A stretch of DNA of 64,000 bases, taken from an uncultured bacterium. GTDB taxonomy: Bacteria; Bacillota; Clostridia; Lachnospirales; Lachnospiraceae. The stretch is taken from assembly GCA_947063875.1 (NCBI GenBank), contig CAMSTY010000002.1, forward strand, positions 1 through 64,000, in the 5' to 3' direction. A program made the translations under genes and the position numbers. Shown here one piece after another: positions 17,577 to 26,840 of the stretch. The notes beneath the pieces are model-generated. The model saw only the letters and a list, made by a program, of their open reading frames with translations, was not told the DNA's origin and made no database searches. Numbering within the stretch: position 1 is the stretch's first letter; each line of letters opens with the position of its first letter.

Positions 17577-17589
17577 AGTAATGATTACT
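17577..17589. promoter_or_regulatory. PerR/Fur-type box upstream of rubrerythrin
   Basis: AGTAATGATTACT, a perfect 6-1-6 palindrome 72 bases upstream of the rubrerythrin ATG, in AT-rich sequence. It resembles PerR/Fur boxes and the palindrome in front of the fur-family gene (18095-18116). Confidence 0.7.
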
Positions 17590-17674
17590 GATATTAATTT
17601 AGCACACCTTTGGACAAATGTCAATCGGTTTTTGAGAAATATTTTCTTTTAAGACCAGCGGGCAAAATGGCAGA

Positions 17675-18067
17675 TCAGGAGGAGGGGCCGGAACATCTGG
17701 CGCAGGAGCCATAGAAATATACCGTATGGCTGTCAATGCTTCCTCCGGATACCTTTTCTGCCTGCGCCTGCAATTCGGCAAGTGGGATGAGCGGAAGATC
17801 CGTTACGGCGCCACAACGTCTGCATACAAAGTGATAGTGAGGGGCGGTATTCCAGTCAAAGCGGTCTTTGCCGTCGCCGCAGGTCAGCTTTTGGATTTCT
17901 CCCAGTTCGGATAAAAGATTCAGATTGCGATAGACGGTTCCCAGGCTGATACAGGGAAACAGCTCCCGCATATCCGTATAAATCATATCTGCAGTAGGAT
18001 GGTCGGTGCGGCCGGCGAGACAGGATTTAATGGATTCCCGCTGGCGGCTGTATTTTAATATTTTCAT
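17675..18067 (-). CDS. Fur-family regulator, PerR-like
   Basis: Metal-dependent peroxide-sensing or iron-sensing repressor, 130 residues. Winged-helix region PTADMIYTDMRELFPCISLGTVYRNLNLL. The regulatory metal site is PerR-like: Asp in DRFDWN, His-x-His in APHYHFVC, and Asp in CRRCGAVTDL. Structural zinc Cys pairs are CRRC and CARC near the C-terminus. The protein is slightly short at the C-terminus. It lies upstream of rubrerythrin in the same direction, 169 bases apart, with its own palindrome at 18095-18116, suggesting autoregulation and control of rubrerythrin. Zur or Fur function cannot be fully excluded. Confidence 0.85.
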   Translation of the reverse strand: MKILKYSRQRESIKSCLAGRTDHPTADMIYTDMRELFPCISLGTVYRNLNLLSELGEIQKLTCGDGKDRFDWNTAPHYHFVCRRCGAVTDLPLIPLAELQAQAEKVSGGSIDSHTVYFYGSCARCSGPSS

Positions 18068-18094
18068 ATATAAACTCTCTTTCTATCCATGCAA

Positions 18095-18116
18095 AATAAT
18101 AGTAATTGTTATTATT
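18095..18116. promoter_or_regulatory. PerR/Fur-type box upstream of the fur-family gene
   Basis: AATAATA (18095-18101) and TATTATT (18110-18116) form an inverted repeat around GTAATTGT, 28-49 bases before the start of the PerR-like gene. The inner AGTAATTGTTATT resembles the rubrerythrin box AGTAATGATTACT. Confidence 0.6.
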
Positions 18117-18168
18117 TTATAAAAAGAGAAAAAAGCTGTCAAGAAGTTTTTATGCCATCCGCCGGTCA

Positions 18169-19107
18169 TCAGATGATTTCGGTGGCAATCCGGATGAATT
18201 CCCGTGCGGCCTGCGACATATAATGGTTTTTGTGGAAACCGATGCCTAAAGTGCCATGCGCTTTTGGGGAGTCCAGAGAATAAAAGTTCATGGAAGTGTA
18301 CTGCCGCGCTTTGTCCACAAAATCCTTATGGCTGGAAATAAACATTTTAGGATAAAAGGTGATTCCCATCCCGCGGACGGCAAGCGCCAGTACGGTTTCA
18401 ATGTTCTCGGTCTCCAGTACGATCTGAGGGGTGATCTGGGCGTCGGCGAACATCTCGTCAGCCAGGGTCCGCACACGGTTCCCCTTGTTAATCATCAGGA
18501 AAGGACAGCGGCTTAACAGGCTGAGATCCGTATGTTCGGTAAGCTGCGCCCGGATCTCATTGGCTTGTCCGGGAAAAACACGTTCCAGGACGAGATCTGA
18601 CACCGCGAGCAGAATCTCTTCCTCGCAGAGCGGGACTGTGCCGACATCTTCCACCCGAAAAGGCAGCATGCCGATGATCAGGTCCACGTCGCCGTGCAGC
18701 AGTCCGTTGTCCAGTTCGGTGGAATTGCCCTCCACAAGCCCAAGGTCAATGTTGGGGAACTGCTCCCGGTATACAGGGAGAATCTCCGGCAGGATGACAC
18801 GGCCGCGGGTATGGGAGAGGCCGATGGTCAGCCGTCCGGTAGAGAAGTCTTTGATGTCGGCCAGTTCCCGGTAAGTCTCGCTCTTCAGGGCCAGCAGCTG
18901 CCTGGCCCGCTTTTTGAGCGCCTGGCCGGCGTAGGTCAGGGTCAGAGGGTTGGTGCGGTTGAACAGTATCACGTCAAATTCTTTTTCCATATTGGAAATG
19001 TGGTTGCTTAAAGACTGCTGAGAGATAAAAAGCTGTTTGGCAGCTTTTGTAAAATTCAGTTCTTCCGCAGCCACAAGGAAATATTCCAAATTCAGAAAAT
19101 TAAGCAT
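18169..19107 (-). CDS. LysR-family transcriptional regulator
   Basis: 312 residues. N-terminal winged HTH LEYFLVAAEELNFTKAAKQL followed by SQQSLSNHISNMEKEF, then a type 2 periplasmic-binding-like effector domain (GRLTIGLSHTRGRVILPEIL). ATG 19107 is chosen because GGGAGGCT lies just upstream and LysR proteins begin at this point; a longer frame reaches to 19179 without support. Its start overlaps the end of the PHP phosphoesterase gene by eight bases, so the two are co-transcribed. The target genes and ligand are unknown. Confidence 0.9.
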   Translation of the reverse strand: MLNFLNLEYFLVAAEELNFTKAAKQLFISQQSLSNHISNMEKEFDVILFNRTNPLTLTYAGQALKKRARQLLALKSETYRELADIKDFSTGRLTIGLSHTRGRVILPEILPVYREQFPNIDLGLVEGNSTELDNGLLHGDVDLIIGMLPFRVEDVGTVPLCEEEILLAVSDLVLERVFPGQANEIRAQLTEHTDLSLLSRCPFLMINKGNRVRTLADEMFADAQITPQIVLETENIETVLALAVRGMGITFYPKMFISSHKDFVDKARQYTSMNFYSLDSPKAHGTLGIGFHKNHYMSQAAREFIRIATEII

Positions 19108-19849
19108 CGCGGGAGCCTCCCAAATCCAGAAGTTTCTGCAAAGAGGGCAAAAATGCAGCCGCCTTTTCCAGGGAATCATTGACTACCAGTTCTTCCGGAA
19201 AGGAAATCTCCTCCAAAAGCTGGTGAAGATAGCGGTGGTTGCCGACATCGACCTCACAATGGGCGTCGCTGTCCAGAATCACCGGCACCCGGTATTTCTG
19301 GCAATATTCCAGCATGGAGGCCATATTTTTGCGGGAATCTTTACGGTTGCAGCCAGGTGCAAGAGAACTGTTGTTCAGTTCCAGAAGCACGTGATGTTCT
19401 TTGGCGGCGCAGACCAGGGTCTCGTAATCGACAGGAAAACGGCCGTCGTCGGGATGGCCGATAATCTGCACGATGGGATTTTTCATGGCGCACAGATAGG
19501 CGGCTGTGTTTTGGGCCGTGGTGCCGCAGGTATAGCATGGTTCATGGATACTGGCAATCCCGAGATCCAGTCCTTTCTGGTAGCGAGGTTCCAAGTCCAG
19601 GCGGCCTTCATAATCGACAATATTCAGTTCGCAGCCTAAAAGCAGCCGGACGCCTTCGATCTGGCGCGGCACGACCTTAAAATTAATAAAATAGAAGGGG
19701 TGGCAGGCACCCGGGATTCTTGGAGCATGTTCCGTGACTCCCAGCAGACGAACGCCTTTGGCTGCAGCCGCATGCACCATCTCATAAAGGGTGTTGTAGG
19801 CATGTCCGCTGACAATTGTGTGGGTATGAAGATCTAAGATATCGATCAT
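19100..19849 (-). CDS. PHP-domain phosphoesterase (YcdX-like)
   Basis: Trinuclear-metal phosphatase of 249 residues. Metal ligands are visible in DLHTHTIVSGHAY (HxH), GVTEHAPR, GCELNIVDYEG, IASIHEPCY, QIIGHPDDGR and VILDSDAHCE. The size and motif order match bacterial YcdX-type PHP proteins, not the PHP domain of DNA polymerase III or HisK. First gene of a two-gene operon with the LysR regulator. Divergent from the S1-domain gene across 214 bases. The physiological substrate is not known. Confidence 0.88.
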   Translation of the reverse strand: MIDILDLHTHTIVSGHAYNTLYEMVHAAAAKGVRLLGVTEHAPRIPGACHPFYFINFKVVPRQIEGVRLLLGCELNIVDYEGRLDLEPRYQKGLDLGIASIHEPCYTCGTTAQNTAAYLCAMKNPIVQIIGHPDDGRFPVDYETLVCAAKEHHVLLELNNSSLAPGCNRKDSRKNMASMLEYCQKYRVPVILDSDAHCEVDVGNHRYLHQLLEEISFPEELVVNDSLEKAAAFLPSLQKLLDLGGSRDA

Positions 19850-20063
19850 GGCAATCGGTCCTTTTGTATTTTTGTGTAAAAGTCCGCCGGTATGTTTCCG
19901 GCAGCCGTCAATGAAATCCGTCTAAAAATAAACCGTATCGAGTATAGCATATTTTTCCGCAGAAAACTATAGAAAAATACGTGAAAATGTGGTAAAGTCT
20001 TCGTAGCAGCCGGAGCGATCAATCCTAATCCGGTAATGAGGCAGAAGTGAAGGAGTGTTGGAC

Positions 20064-20876
20064 ATGAATGAAGAAGTAATGAACACAGAAGTAAAGACAG
20101 AAGAGACTGCAGCAGCTGCGCAGGAAGCAGCAGCGGCCGATACGGCAAAAGCAGAACCGGCTGCAGAGCCGACTGAGACCATGGCGGATTTTGCCAGCGA
20201 ACTGGAAGCTTCTTATAAGGAATTTGACGAGCGCCATAATGATTACCAGGAGCAGGAGGGGCCGGATGCCCAGAAGTGGGCCAATCTGCTGCAGATGATG
20301 CAGGATAAGACCGTCACCAAGGTAAAGATTAAAGAAGCGGTGAAAGCCGGGGTCGTGGCTTATATTGACGAGATCCAGGGATTTATTCCGGCGTCCCATA
20401 TTTCTACAAAGTATGTGGAAAAGCTGGAGGACTGGGTTGGCAAGTATCTGGAGGTAGTGCCGATTACCGTGGAACCAGAGCGCAAAAAACTGGTGCTCTC
20501 CGGCCGCGTGGTGATGAAAGAGAAGGAAGCGGCGGAAAAGGCTGCCAAGATGGCCGCCGTCAAGGTGGGAGCCGTGCTGGAGGGCACTGTGGACAGCATT
20601 AAGGATTACGGCGCATTTGTAGATCTGGAGAGTGGTGTGACAGGGCTTCTCCATGTATCTCAGATCAGCAGCCAGCGGATCAAGCATCCAGGCGTAGTAC
20701 TGAAAGAGGGCCAGAAGGTGACGGTTAAAGTCATTGGCGCAGGCGATGGCCGTATCAGCCTCAGCATGAAGGCGCTGGAGCAGGAGGATGAGCCGAAAGA
20801 GGAGGTATTTAACTACAAGGAGTCTGGAGCAGCCACCACAGGACTCGCCTCTTTGCTGAAGAATATCAAACTTTGA
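20064..20876 (+). CDS. Protein with two S1 RNA-binding domains
   Basis: 270 residues. An acidic, Ala/Glu-rich disordered head (1-60) precedes two S1 folds: one around KIKEAVKAGVVAYIDEIQGF and a second, more canonical, GTVDSIKDYGAFVDLESGVT with GLLHVSQIS. The layout resembles short S1 proteins of Firmicutes related to ribosomal protein S1. ATG 20064 sits nine bases after GAAGGAG; a GTG at 20055 is too close to it. The stop TGA overlaps the TTG start of the alarmone synthetase gene (TTGA), so the two are translationally coupled. A role at the ribosome or in RNA regulation is inferred. Confidence 0.85.
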   Translation: MNEEVMNTEVKTEETAAAAQEAAAADTAKAEPAAEPTETMADFASELEASYKEFDERHNDYQEQEGPDAQKWANLLQMMQDKTVTKVKIKEAVKAGVVAYIDEIQGFIPASHISTKYVEKLEDWVGKYLEVVPITVEPERKKLVLSGRVVMKEKEAAEKAAKMAAVKVGAVLEGTVDSIKDYGAFVDLESGVTGLLHVSQISSQRIKHPGVVLKEGQKVTVKVIGAGDGRISLSMKALEQEDEPKEEVFNYKESGAATTGLASLLKNIKL

Positions 20877-21520
20877 AAAACCATATTTCCAGGGGAAACA
20901 ACCAGATTGACCAGTGGAAATCCATCATGTTTTTGTATGATTCCGCACTGAAGGAGATCAACACCAAGATTGAGATTTTGAACAGCGAATTTGTCCATAT
21001 TTACGGACACACACCCATTGAGCATATCAAGTCCCGCCTGAAGACACCGGACAGCATTGTCAAGAAGCTGAAGCGTGACGGGCAGGAGGTCACCATTCAG
21101 AATATGGTGGAGAAGCTCAATGACATTGCCGGAATCCGCATCATCTGCTCTTATACCCAGGATATTTACAAAATAGCAGATATGATCGCCCGGCAAAGCG
21201 ATGTGACAATCCTGCAGGTGAAGGATTATATCAAAAACCCTAAGTCCAATGGGTATAAAAGCTATCATATGGTGGTGACGATACCGATTTATCTGAGCCA
21301 GGGGCCGGCAGAAACCAAGGTGGAGATTCAGATCCGAACGGTGGCAATGGATTTTTGGGCCAGTCTGGAACACAAGATTTATTATAAGTTTGAGGGAAAT
21401 GCCCCTGCGAGCCTGCAGGCAGAACTGAGAGCATGCGCCGACGTAGTGGATATGCTGGATGATAAGATGTTCTCACTGAATCAGATGATTTTATCACTGG
21501 GGGAGGAACAGGAAGAGTGA
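20873..21520 (+). CDS. Small alarmone synthetase (RelQ/YjbM-type GTP pyrophosphokinase)
   Basis: Makes (p)ppGpp from ATP and GTP or GDP; single synthetase domain, 215 residues, no hydrolase or TGS domain. Motifs: IAGIRIICSY, NPKSNGYKSYHMVV, EIQIRTVAMDFWASLEHKIYYK (the ExQIRT block). Starts with TTG inside the stop of the S1-domain gene; the residues before the first ATG (NQIDQWKSIMFLYDSALKEI) include the conserved N-terminal helix, which supports the TTG. RelQ enzymes in other Firmicutes are tetramers whose activity is affected by RNA, which makes coupling to an S1 protein notable. The next gene begins 8 bases later. Confidence 0.92.
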   Translation: MKNHISRGNNQIDQWKSIMFLYDSALKEINTKIEILNSEFVHIYGHTPIEHIKSRLKTPDSIVKKLKRDGQEVTIQNMVEKLNDIAGIRIICSYTQDIYKIADMIARQSDVTILQVKDYIKNPKSNGYKSYHMVVTIPIYLSQGPAETKVEIQIRTVAMDFWASLEHKIYYKFEGNAPASLQAELRACADVVDMLDDKMFSLNQMILSLGEEQEE

Positions 21521-21527
21521 AAATACG

Positions 21528-23330
21528 ATGAAGACGCTGACAAAAGAGGCATATCAGATGATTCGGCAAAATCTGGGAAATGTTCTTTTGTTTGAACTTC
21601 TTTACCGGGGGATTGTGCTTCCGGTATGTCTGCGGCTGGCGAACCGGGGACTGCGTTGGACGCTTGCGATGGCAGGATACAGTTATCTGACGGCATCCAA
21701 TCTGGCAGGTTTTCTGAGGCAGCCGTGGACGCTGGCAATGATGCTGGCCTTTGGCGTAATCGGACTTCTTCTGGTTGAGTTGGAGGCCGCTGCATTGATT
21801 ACCGCGTTTCAGGGGTCAGCCTGCCAACAGAAGCTGACCCCTTTCCACATTTTCCGAGGCGGGGTTCATAAGACGGCGGAAGAGATCGGAAGGAGAAACT
21901 GGAGACTGGGAATGATTTTGCTTCCCCATTATCTTCTGGTGAATCTGCTGCCGGTTTTCCGCTGTCTTTCCCATATCCGGCCGGTAAATTTTGTAATTCA
22001 GGAAATGATGAATCATGAACGGGTGCCGTTGTTTGTGACGGCATTTTTGTTTCTGTGCGCAAAACTTTCCTTGACAGCTGTTTTGGTGGGGTTCGGATGT
22101 ATCGCAAACCAGGACACATTCCCGGTTGCCAGAAAGAAGGCCCGTCAGTTATTGAAGGGAAAACGCTGGCAGGCGGCGGCGCTTTTGCTGGCGTGTAATC
22201 TGGCGGCGGCGCTGACGGCGGTGCTGGCGTATGCCTTGTCTGTATTTGCGGCTGCCGTCTTTGTGGTGTTATTTGCGGAGAAAAACCTGGCGATGGCAGT
22301 GCTTTTATCGGTGGCGGAAGAGATCGAACGGAGCGTGCTGTTTGCCTGGGGCATTCTGCTGATTGTTGCGGATTTCGCCGCGTGCGCTGCCATGTATTAC
22401 CGGTATGGCTGTCAGCAGTATTGCCCGGTGCGCCAGCAGGCCGGCTACCCGCCCAGGGGGTCGGCAGCGCGGGGGAGGGCCGTCGCGGTGGCAACGGTTC
22501 TGCTGATAACGGGGTTTTTATATATTTTGGATATGATCCATCATGGATTTACATTGACGGATGATTTGTTTGCCAAAACCCAGATTACGGCACACAGGGG
22601 GAGTTCCCGTTCGGCGCCGGAGAATACGATGGCGGCAATTGCGGCGGCGATGGAGGAAATGGCGGATTATGTGGAACTGGATGTACAGCTGACAAGCGAC
22701 GGCGTGGTTGTGCTGGGGCATGACGCTACCCTGAAGCGGGTGGCAGGCATTAACCGCTCCATAGCATCCATGACATGGCAGGAGTTGCAGGAATTTGAGG
22801 TGGGAGGCTGGTTTTCTCCGGAATTTTCGGGAGAAAAGATTCCGATGCTGGAGGAGGTGCTTGATTACTGTAAAGGGAAGATCAATCTGAATATTGAGAT
22901 CAAAAATGTGGGGAAGGAAAGCCTGCTGCCGGAAAAAGTGGTGCGCCTGATCCTGGAACGGGGAATGGAGGGGCAATGTGTGGTGAGTTCCACCAGCCTG
23001 GGATATCTGGAACAGGTGAAATTGCTCGCTCCGGGACTGCGGACGGGTTATATCCTGTCAGCGGCGTACGGGGATTTTGATTTTGGGGAAAAGGTGGATT
23101 TTATCAGTATCCGCGCCAGCTTTGTCAATCATCATATGGTGGAGAAGGCCCATTTTCGGGGAATGGCTGTTCATGCCTGGACGGTGAATTCCAAAAGCGA
23201 GATGGAGCGGCTGCGGCTGATGGAGGTGGATAATCTGATCACGGATTATCCGGTGCTGGCGAGAGAGATTGTCTATCGGGAAGAGGCGACGGAGACTCTG
23301 CTGGAGTATTTGCAGATGGTGTTTCGCTAA
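21528..23330 (+). CDS. Glycerophosphodiester phosphodiesterase with N-terminal membrane domain
   Basis: 600 residues. The N-terminal ~345 residues are a hydrophobic multi-span domain of the type named glycerophosphoryl diester phosphodiesterase membrane domain. The C-terminal ~240 residues are a GDPD TIM barrel: [19 protein letters not shown] with the catalytic His, [19 protein letters not shown] with Glu-Asp-His metal and catalytic residues, and INLNIEIKN. The barrel would face outside and cleave lipid or teichoic-acid derived diesters to glycerol-3-phosphate and an alcohol. Eight bases after the alarmone synthetase gene, so likely in one transcript. Confidence 0.9.
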   Translation: MKTLTKEAYQMIRQNLGNVLLFELLYRGIVLPVCLRLANRGLRWTLAMAGYSYLTASNLAGFLRQPWTLAMMLAFGVIGLLLVELEAAALITAFQGSACQQKLTPFHIFRGGVHKTAEEIGRRNWRLGMILLPHYLLVNLLPVFRCLSHIRPVNFVIQEMMNHERVPLFVTAFLFLCAKLSLTAVLVGFGCIANQDTFPVARKKARQLLKGKRWQAAALLLACNLAAALTAVLAYALSVFAAAVFVVLFAEKNLAMAVLLSVAEEIERSVLFAWGILLIVADFAACAAMYYRYGCQQYCPVRQQAGYPPRGSAARGRAVAVATVLLITGFLYILDMIHHGFTLTDDLFAKTQITAHRGSSRSAPENTMAAIAAAMEEMADYVELDVQLTSDGVVVLGHDATLKRVAGINRSIASMTWQELQEFEVGGWFSPEFSGEKIPMLEEVLDYCKGKINLNIEIKNVGKESLLPEKVVRLILERGMEGQCVVSSTSLGYLEQVKLLAPGLRTGYILSAAYGDFDFGEKVDFISIRASFVNHHMVEKAHFRGMAVHAWTVNSKSEMERLRLMEVDNLITDYPVLAREIVYREEATETLLEYLQMVFR

Positions 23331-23404
23331 AGGCATGGGCGCTGACAAAGGCATACCCTGGGGAACTTAAGCTGGCAAAATGCGGTAAGGAGGGAGGAGA
23401 GCGC

Positions 23405-23863
23405 ATGAGAGTGGTGCTTCAGCGGGTGAGGAATGCCTGCGTGAGAGTGGACGGAGAGGTGATTGGAAAAATCGAGAAGGGGTTTTTAATATTGCTTGGG
23501 GTGGCGGAGACGGATTCGGAGGCGGCTGCGGACCGGATGGCGGATAAGATCTGCAAGCTGCGGATTTTTGAGGACGGGGATGGAAAGACCAATCTGTCGC
23601 TGACGGATGTGGGGGGAGAAATCCTGGTGGTCAGCCAGTTTACTTTGTATGCGGATTGCCATAAAGGGAACCGGCCCAGCTTTATCCGGGCAGGGTCTCC
23701 TGAGAAGGCCAACCGGTTGTACGAATATTTTGTGGAGCGGTGCCGGACTCATGTGGACAAGGTGGAGCATGGGAGTTTCGGGGCCGATATGAAGGTGGAA
23801 TTGCTCAATGACGGGCCGTTTACTCTGGTTCTGGAGGGGGATGAACAGGGGATTCGGGCCTGA
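23405..23863 (+). CDS. dtd: D-aminoacyl-tRNA deacylase
   Basis: Removes D-amino acids (and achiral glycine) mis-attached to tRNA. 152 residues, standard length. Starts with the typical [17 protein letters not shown]; active-site motifs SQFTLYAD and KGNRPSF, and the cross-subunit motif NDGPFT (normally NxGPxT). GGAGGAG precedes ATG 23405. Lies between the GDPD and the M18 peptidase genes in one direction. Confidence 0.95.
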   Translation: MRVVLQRVRNACVRVDGEVIGKIEKGFLILLGVAETDSEAAADRMADKICKLRIFEDGDGKTNLSLTDVGGEILVVSQFTLYADCHKGNRPSFIRAGSPEKANRLYEYFVERCRTHVDKVEHGSFGADMKVELLNDGPFTLVLEGDEQGIRA

Positions 23864-23931
23864 ACGGGGAATGGCTTCTGGCCAAAGCCGTGGAAGAAGC
23901 AGGCATATTTTGGATAAGGAGGATGAGAAAT

Positions 23932-25338
23932 ATGGCACAGGAAAAAGAAAAGTCGGAGGGAAAGCTTCTGGAGGAGCAGCTGGTATGGAAGTTTCCGCAT
24001 ATCGGGAAGAAGGCGCCGCAGCAGGTAGAGGAAGCCGCTTCTTTCTGTGAGGGATATAAGGCGTTCCTGAATGAGGGGAAGACAGAGCGGGAGTGCGTCA
24101 GGGCGGCTGTCCGGATGCTGGAGGCGGCAGGCTATCAGCCCCTGGACTTAAGCCGGAAATATCAGCCGGGGGATAAGGTGTACCAGGTGAACCGCCAGAA
24201 GTCGATACTGGCAACAACATTTGGTGAGGAACCGTTAGACAAAGGGGTGCGGATCAATGGGGCGCATATTGATTCGCCGCGTCTGGATTTAAAACCCTGC
24301 CCGGTGTATGAAAAGAGTGAGATCGCCTATTTTAAGACTCATTATTATGGAGGGATCCGCAAATATCAGTGGGGTACGGTGCCGCTGGCCATCCATGGCG
24401 TGGTGGTGAAAAAAGATGGGGAAATCGTAAATTTATGTATCGGTGAGGAAGAAGGAGATCCTGTGTTCTGCGTTACGGATCTTTTGCCTCATCTTGCGGC
24501 GAAGCAGAACGAGAGGAAGCTGGGAGAGGGCCTGAAGGGAGAGGAACTGAACCTGGTGATCGGTTCTCTGCCGTTTGCCGATGAGGAGGTGAAAGAGCCG
24601 GTGAAGCTTCTGGCATTGAAACTTCTTCATGATAAGTACAAAATTACGGAGGCAGATTTTTACCGCGCGGAGATTGAACTGGTGCCGGCGCAAAAGGCAG
24701 TGGATGTGGGACTGGACCGCAGCCTGGTCGGGGCGTACGGGCAGGATGACCGGGTCTGTGCGTATACGGCGCTGATGGCCGAGATGGAAACCAAAAATCC
24801 TAGATATACGACAATAACCGTATTGACGGATAAGGAAGAAATCGGGTCAGAGGGGAATACCGGGATGAATTCCGCCTATTTGCGGCATTATATTGAAGAT
24901 TTGGCAGAACTGGCAGGAGTTCGCGCCCGGGAGGTCCTGCGGAATTCCTTGTGCCTGTCTTCGGATGTAAATGCTGCTTATGATCCGACTTTTGCCGATG
25001 TATTTGAGGCCAATAATGCCAGCTATATCAACAAGGGCTGCGTACTGACCAAATATACGGGGGCGCGCGGAAAGTCCGGCGCCAACGATGCCAGCGCGGA
25101 GACGATGGCAAAAGTGATTGCTGTGATGGATGCCGAGAATGTGTACTGGCAGGCAGGGGAACTGGGAGCCGTGGACCAGGGCGGCGGCGGCACAATCGCC
25201 AAATATGTGGCGCAGCTGGATATCGATGTGGTGGATCTGGGAGTGCCGATTCTTTCCATGCATGCGCCGTTTGAACTGGCATCCAAGCTGGATGTATACA
25301 ATACCTACAAAGCTTTTCGGGCGTTTTATAAGGTTTGA
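23932..25338 (+). CDS. M18-family aminopeptidase
   Basis: Cytosolic dodecameric metallo-aminopeptidase, 468 residues, of the aspartyl-aminopeptidase family. Two-zinc site motifs: NGAHIDSPRLDLKP, TDKEEIGSEGNTG, LSSDVNAAYDP and the C-terminal SMHAPFELASKLDVYNTYKA. ATG 23932 is preceded by AAGGAGG at a good distance and is preferred to the upstream ATG 23890. Likely peptide turnover; substrate preference cannot be read from the sequence. Confidence 0.92.
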   Translation: MAQEKEKSEGKLLEEQLVWKFPHIGKKAPQQVEEAASFCEGYKAFLNEGKTERECVRAAVRMLEAAGYQPLDLSRKYQPGDKVYQVNRQKSILATTFGEEPLDKGVRINGAHIDSPRLDLKPCPVYEKSEIAYFKTHYYGGIRKYQWGTVPLAIHGVVVKKDGEIVNLCIGEEEGDPVFCVTDLLPHLAAKQNERKLGEGLKGEELNLVIGSLPFADEEVKEPVKLLALKLLHDKYKITEADFYRAEIELVPAQKAVDVGLDRSLVGAYGQDDRVCAYTALMAEMETKNPRYTTITVLTDKEEIGSEGNTGMNSAYLRHYIEDLAELAGVRAREVLRNSLCLSSDVNAAYDPTFADVFEANNASYINKGCVLTKYTGARGKSGANDASAETMAKVIAVMDAENVYWQAGELGAVDQGGGGTIAKYVAQLDIDVVDLGVPILSMHAPFELASKLDVYNTYKAFRAFYKV

Positions 25339-25449
25339 GCAAAAAAGATTATCTGAATTTTTTGTGAATTTATCGTGAAAAGTCTTTTTTTCTGGCGCAG
25401 GGTGTGGTATAAGTGGAAGGCATGCGAAAAGCACAGGATGGAGGAAAAA

Positions 25450-26532
25450 ATGAAAAATTTTAAAAGAGTGATGATGTGTGGCCTGATGGTGACGGTATTG
25501 GCAGCTGGATGTTCAAAAAAGCAGGGGGATGATAATACGAGCGCCGCAGAAAGCCAGACAGAGTCTTCTGTCGCGGAAGAACAGGCAGCAGAGATAGACT
25601 TGGGAGAGGTGACGTCTTTAGGTGAATATAAGGGACTGGAAGTCACCAAAATGTCCATAGAGGTGACAGATGAGGAACTGGATGCGCGTATCCAGAGCAT
25701 TTTGGATGCGAATCCGGAATATGTGGCGGTCACGGACCGGGCAGCAGAGAACGGCGATATTGTGGATATTGATTATGTGGGCATGAAGGATGGCGTGGCT
25801 TTTGACGGCGGTACGGCGCAGGGTTATAAGCTGGAACTGGGGTCCCACAGTTTTATCGACGGGTTTGAGGAAGGCCTGGTTGGCGCAAATGTCGGGGACG
25901 AGAAAAGCCTGAACCTGACCTTTCCGGAGCAGTATCATTCAGCAGAACTGGCCGGGCAGGAAGTGGTATTCGATGTGACGGTGAATGGGATTGAGGAAAA
26001 GCGTGACGCCGTACTGGATGATAATTTTGTCCAGCGCATGTCGGACTTTAGCACGGTAGATGAGTTTAAGGCGGACACGCAGGCGGATATTGTGAAGGAG
26101 AAGGAGACCCTGGCGGATCAGCAGCTGGAGAGCGACCTGTTTTTGATGGCGGTTGAAAACTCGGAGTTCAAGGTGAATCCGGAAGCTGTTGAGAACCAGT
26201 ACAACAACCAATTGAACTATTACAACAGTATGGTGAATATGTATGGGATGGAACTGTCCGAATATGTGAGCATGTTCGGCATGACAGAGGAGCAGTTCCA
26301 GGAAGATCTCAAAAATGCGGCGGAGACATCGGTCAAGCAGCAGCTGCTGGTGCAGGCGATTGCCGAAAACGAAGGATTTCAGGTAGAGGACGCCGACCGG
26401 GAGATTGTGGCGGAGCAATATGGCATGGATGTCAAAACCTTGCAGGAGACTTATGGCGAGGAGGCGGTGGATACCACAGCCATGATGTATAAGACCATAA
26501 ATTTCTTAAAAGAGAATGCTAACATAAAGTAA
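25450..26532 (+). CDS. Trigger-factor-like lipoprotein with FKBP peptidyl-prolyl isomerase domain
   Basis: Probable extracellular folding factor. 360 residues. Signal peptide with lipobox VLAAGC, then an acidic linker, then a trigger-factor-type FKBP domain (NGDIVDIDYVGMKDGVAFDG to SHSFIDGFEEGLVGANVGDE and the AELAGQEVVFDVTVNGIEE strand) and a helical C-terminal chaperone part (about 200-350). The ribosome-binding domain of cytosolic trigger factor is absent. ATG 25450 after TGGAGG is preferred; the frame extends to 25375 but the lipoprotein signal begins at 25450. Single gene; a weak terminator may lie at 26554-26623. Analogous in idea to PrsA. Confidence 0.88.
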   Translation: MKNFKRVMMCGLMVTVLAAGCSKKQGDDNTSAAESQTESSVAEEQAAEIDLGEVTSLGEYKGLEVTKMSIEVTDEELDARIQSILDANPEYVAVTDRAAENGDIVDIDYVGMKDGVAFDGGTAQGYKLELGSHSFIDGFEEGLVGANVGDEKSLNLTFPEQYHSAELAGQEVVFDVTVNGIEEKRDAVLDDNFVQRMSDFSTVDEFKADTQADIVKEKETLADQQLESDLFLMAVENSEFKVNPEAVENQYNNQLNYYNSMVNMYGMELSEYVSMFGMTEEQFQEDLKNAAETSVKQQLLVQAIAENEGFQVEDADREIVAEQYGMDVKTLQETYGEEAVDTTAMMYKTINFLKENANIK

Positions 26533-26553
26533 AAGGAAGGCAATAACCAAGGG

Positions 26554-26623
26554 GCCGGCAGGGAAACAGCCATCGATCCGCAAAGGAGGAAACATTTGGC
26601 AGTTTTTCGCCGGCTTTTCTGAT
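26554..26623 (+). terminator. Weak candidate terminator after the trigger-factor-like gene
   Basis: GCCGGC at 26554-26559 and GCCGGC at 26609-26614 followed by TTTT and a further T-run near 26623. The six-base stem closes a large loop, so this is uncertain. The 26533-26840 gap otherwise holds the palindrome at 26652-26679 and the asr -10 element. Confidence 0.35.
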
Positions 26624-26651
26624 TTTTTTGAAAGAAATGGCAATCATCAAC

Positions 26652-26679
26652 AAAAATCGTCAAAATTTTGGCGATTTTT
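26652..26679. terminator. AT-rich perfect hairpin before the asr operon
   Basis: AAAAATCGTCAAAA and TTTTGGCGATTTTT form 14-base arms with one G.T pair and no loop to spare. Its A-run and T-run ends make it look like a two-way terminator; it could instead be an operator for asr, as it lies just upstream of the -10 element. Confidence 0.5.
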
Positions 26680-26710
26680 TAATATTTGCTAATGAAATTT
26701 TTTTTCGACT

Positions 26711-26720
26711 ATGGTACAAT
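26711..26720 (+). promoter_or_regulatory. Extended -10 of the asrABC operon
   Basis: TGGTACAAT (TG one base before a TACAAT hexamer), about 120 bases before asrA. There is no recognisable -35 at the right distance, which suits an extended -10 promoter or an activated one. Confidence 0.55.
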
Positions 26721-26840
26721 AGAACACGTGACAGAGTCCATCAGAATCGTCGGAGCGGGGATACCGGCAGTTCTGCAAAAGACTTACCGGATACTGGGAA
26801 GATCCGGGAGCATTCTCAAAATAAAGGAGGATAAGAAAGT

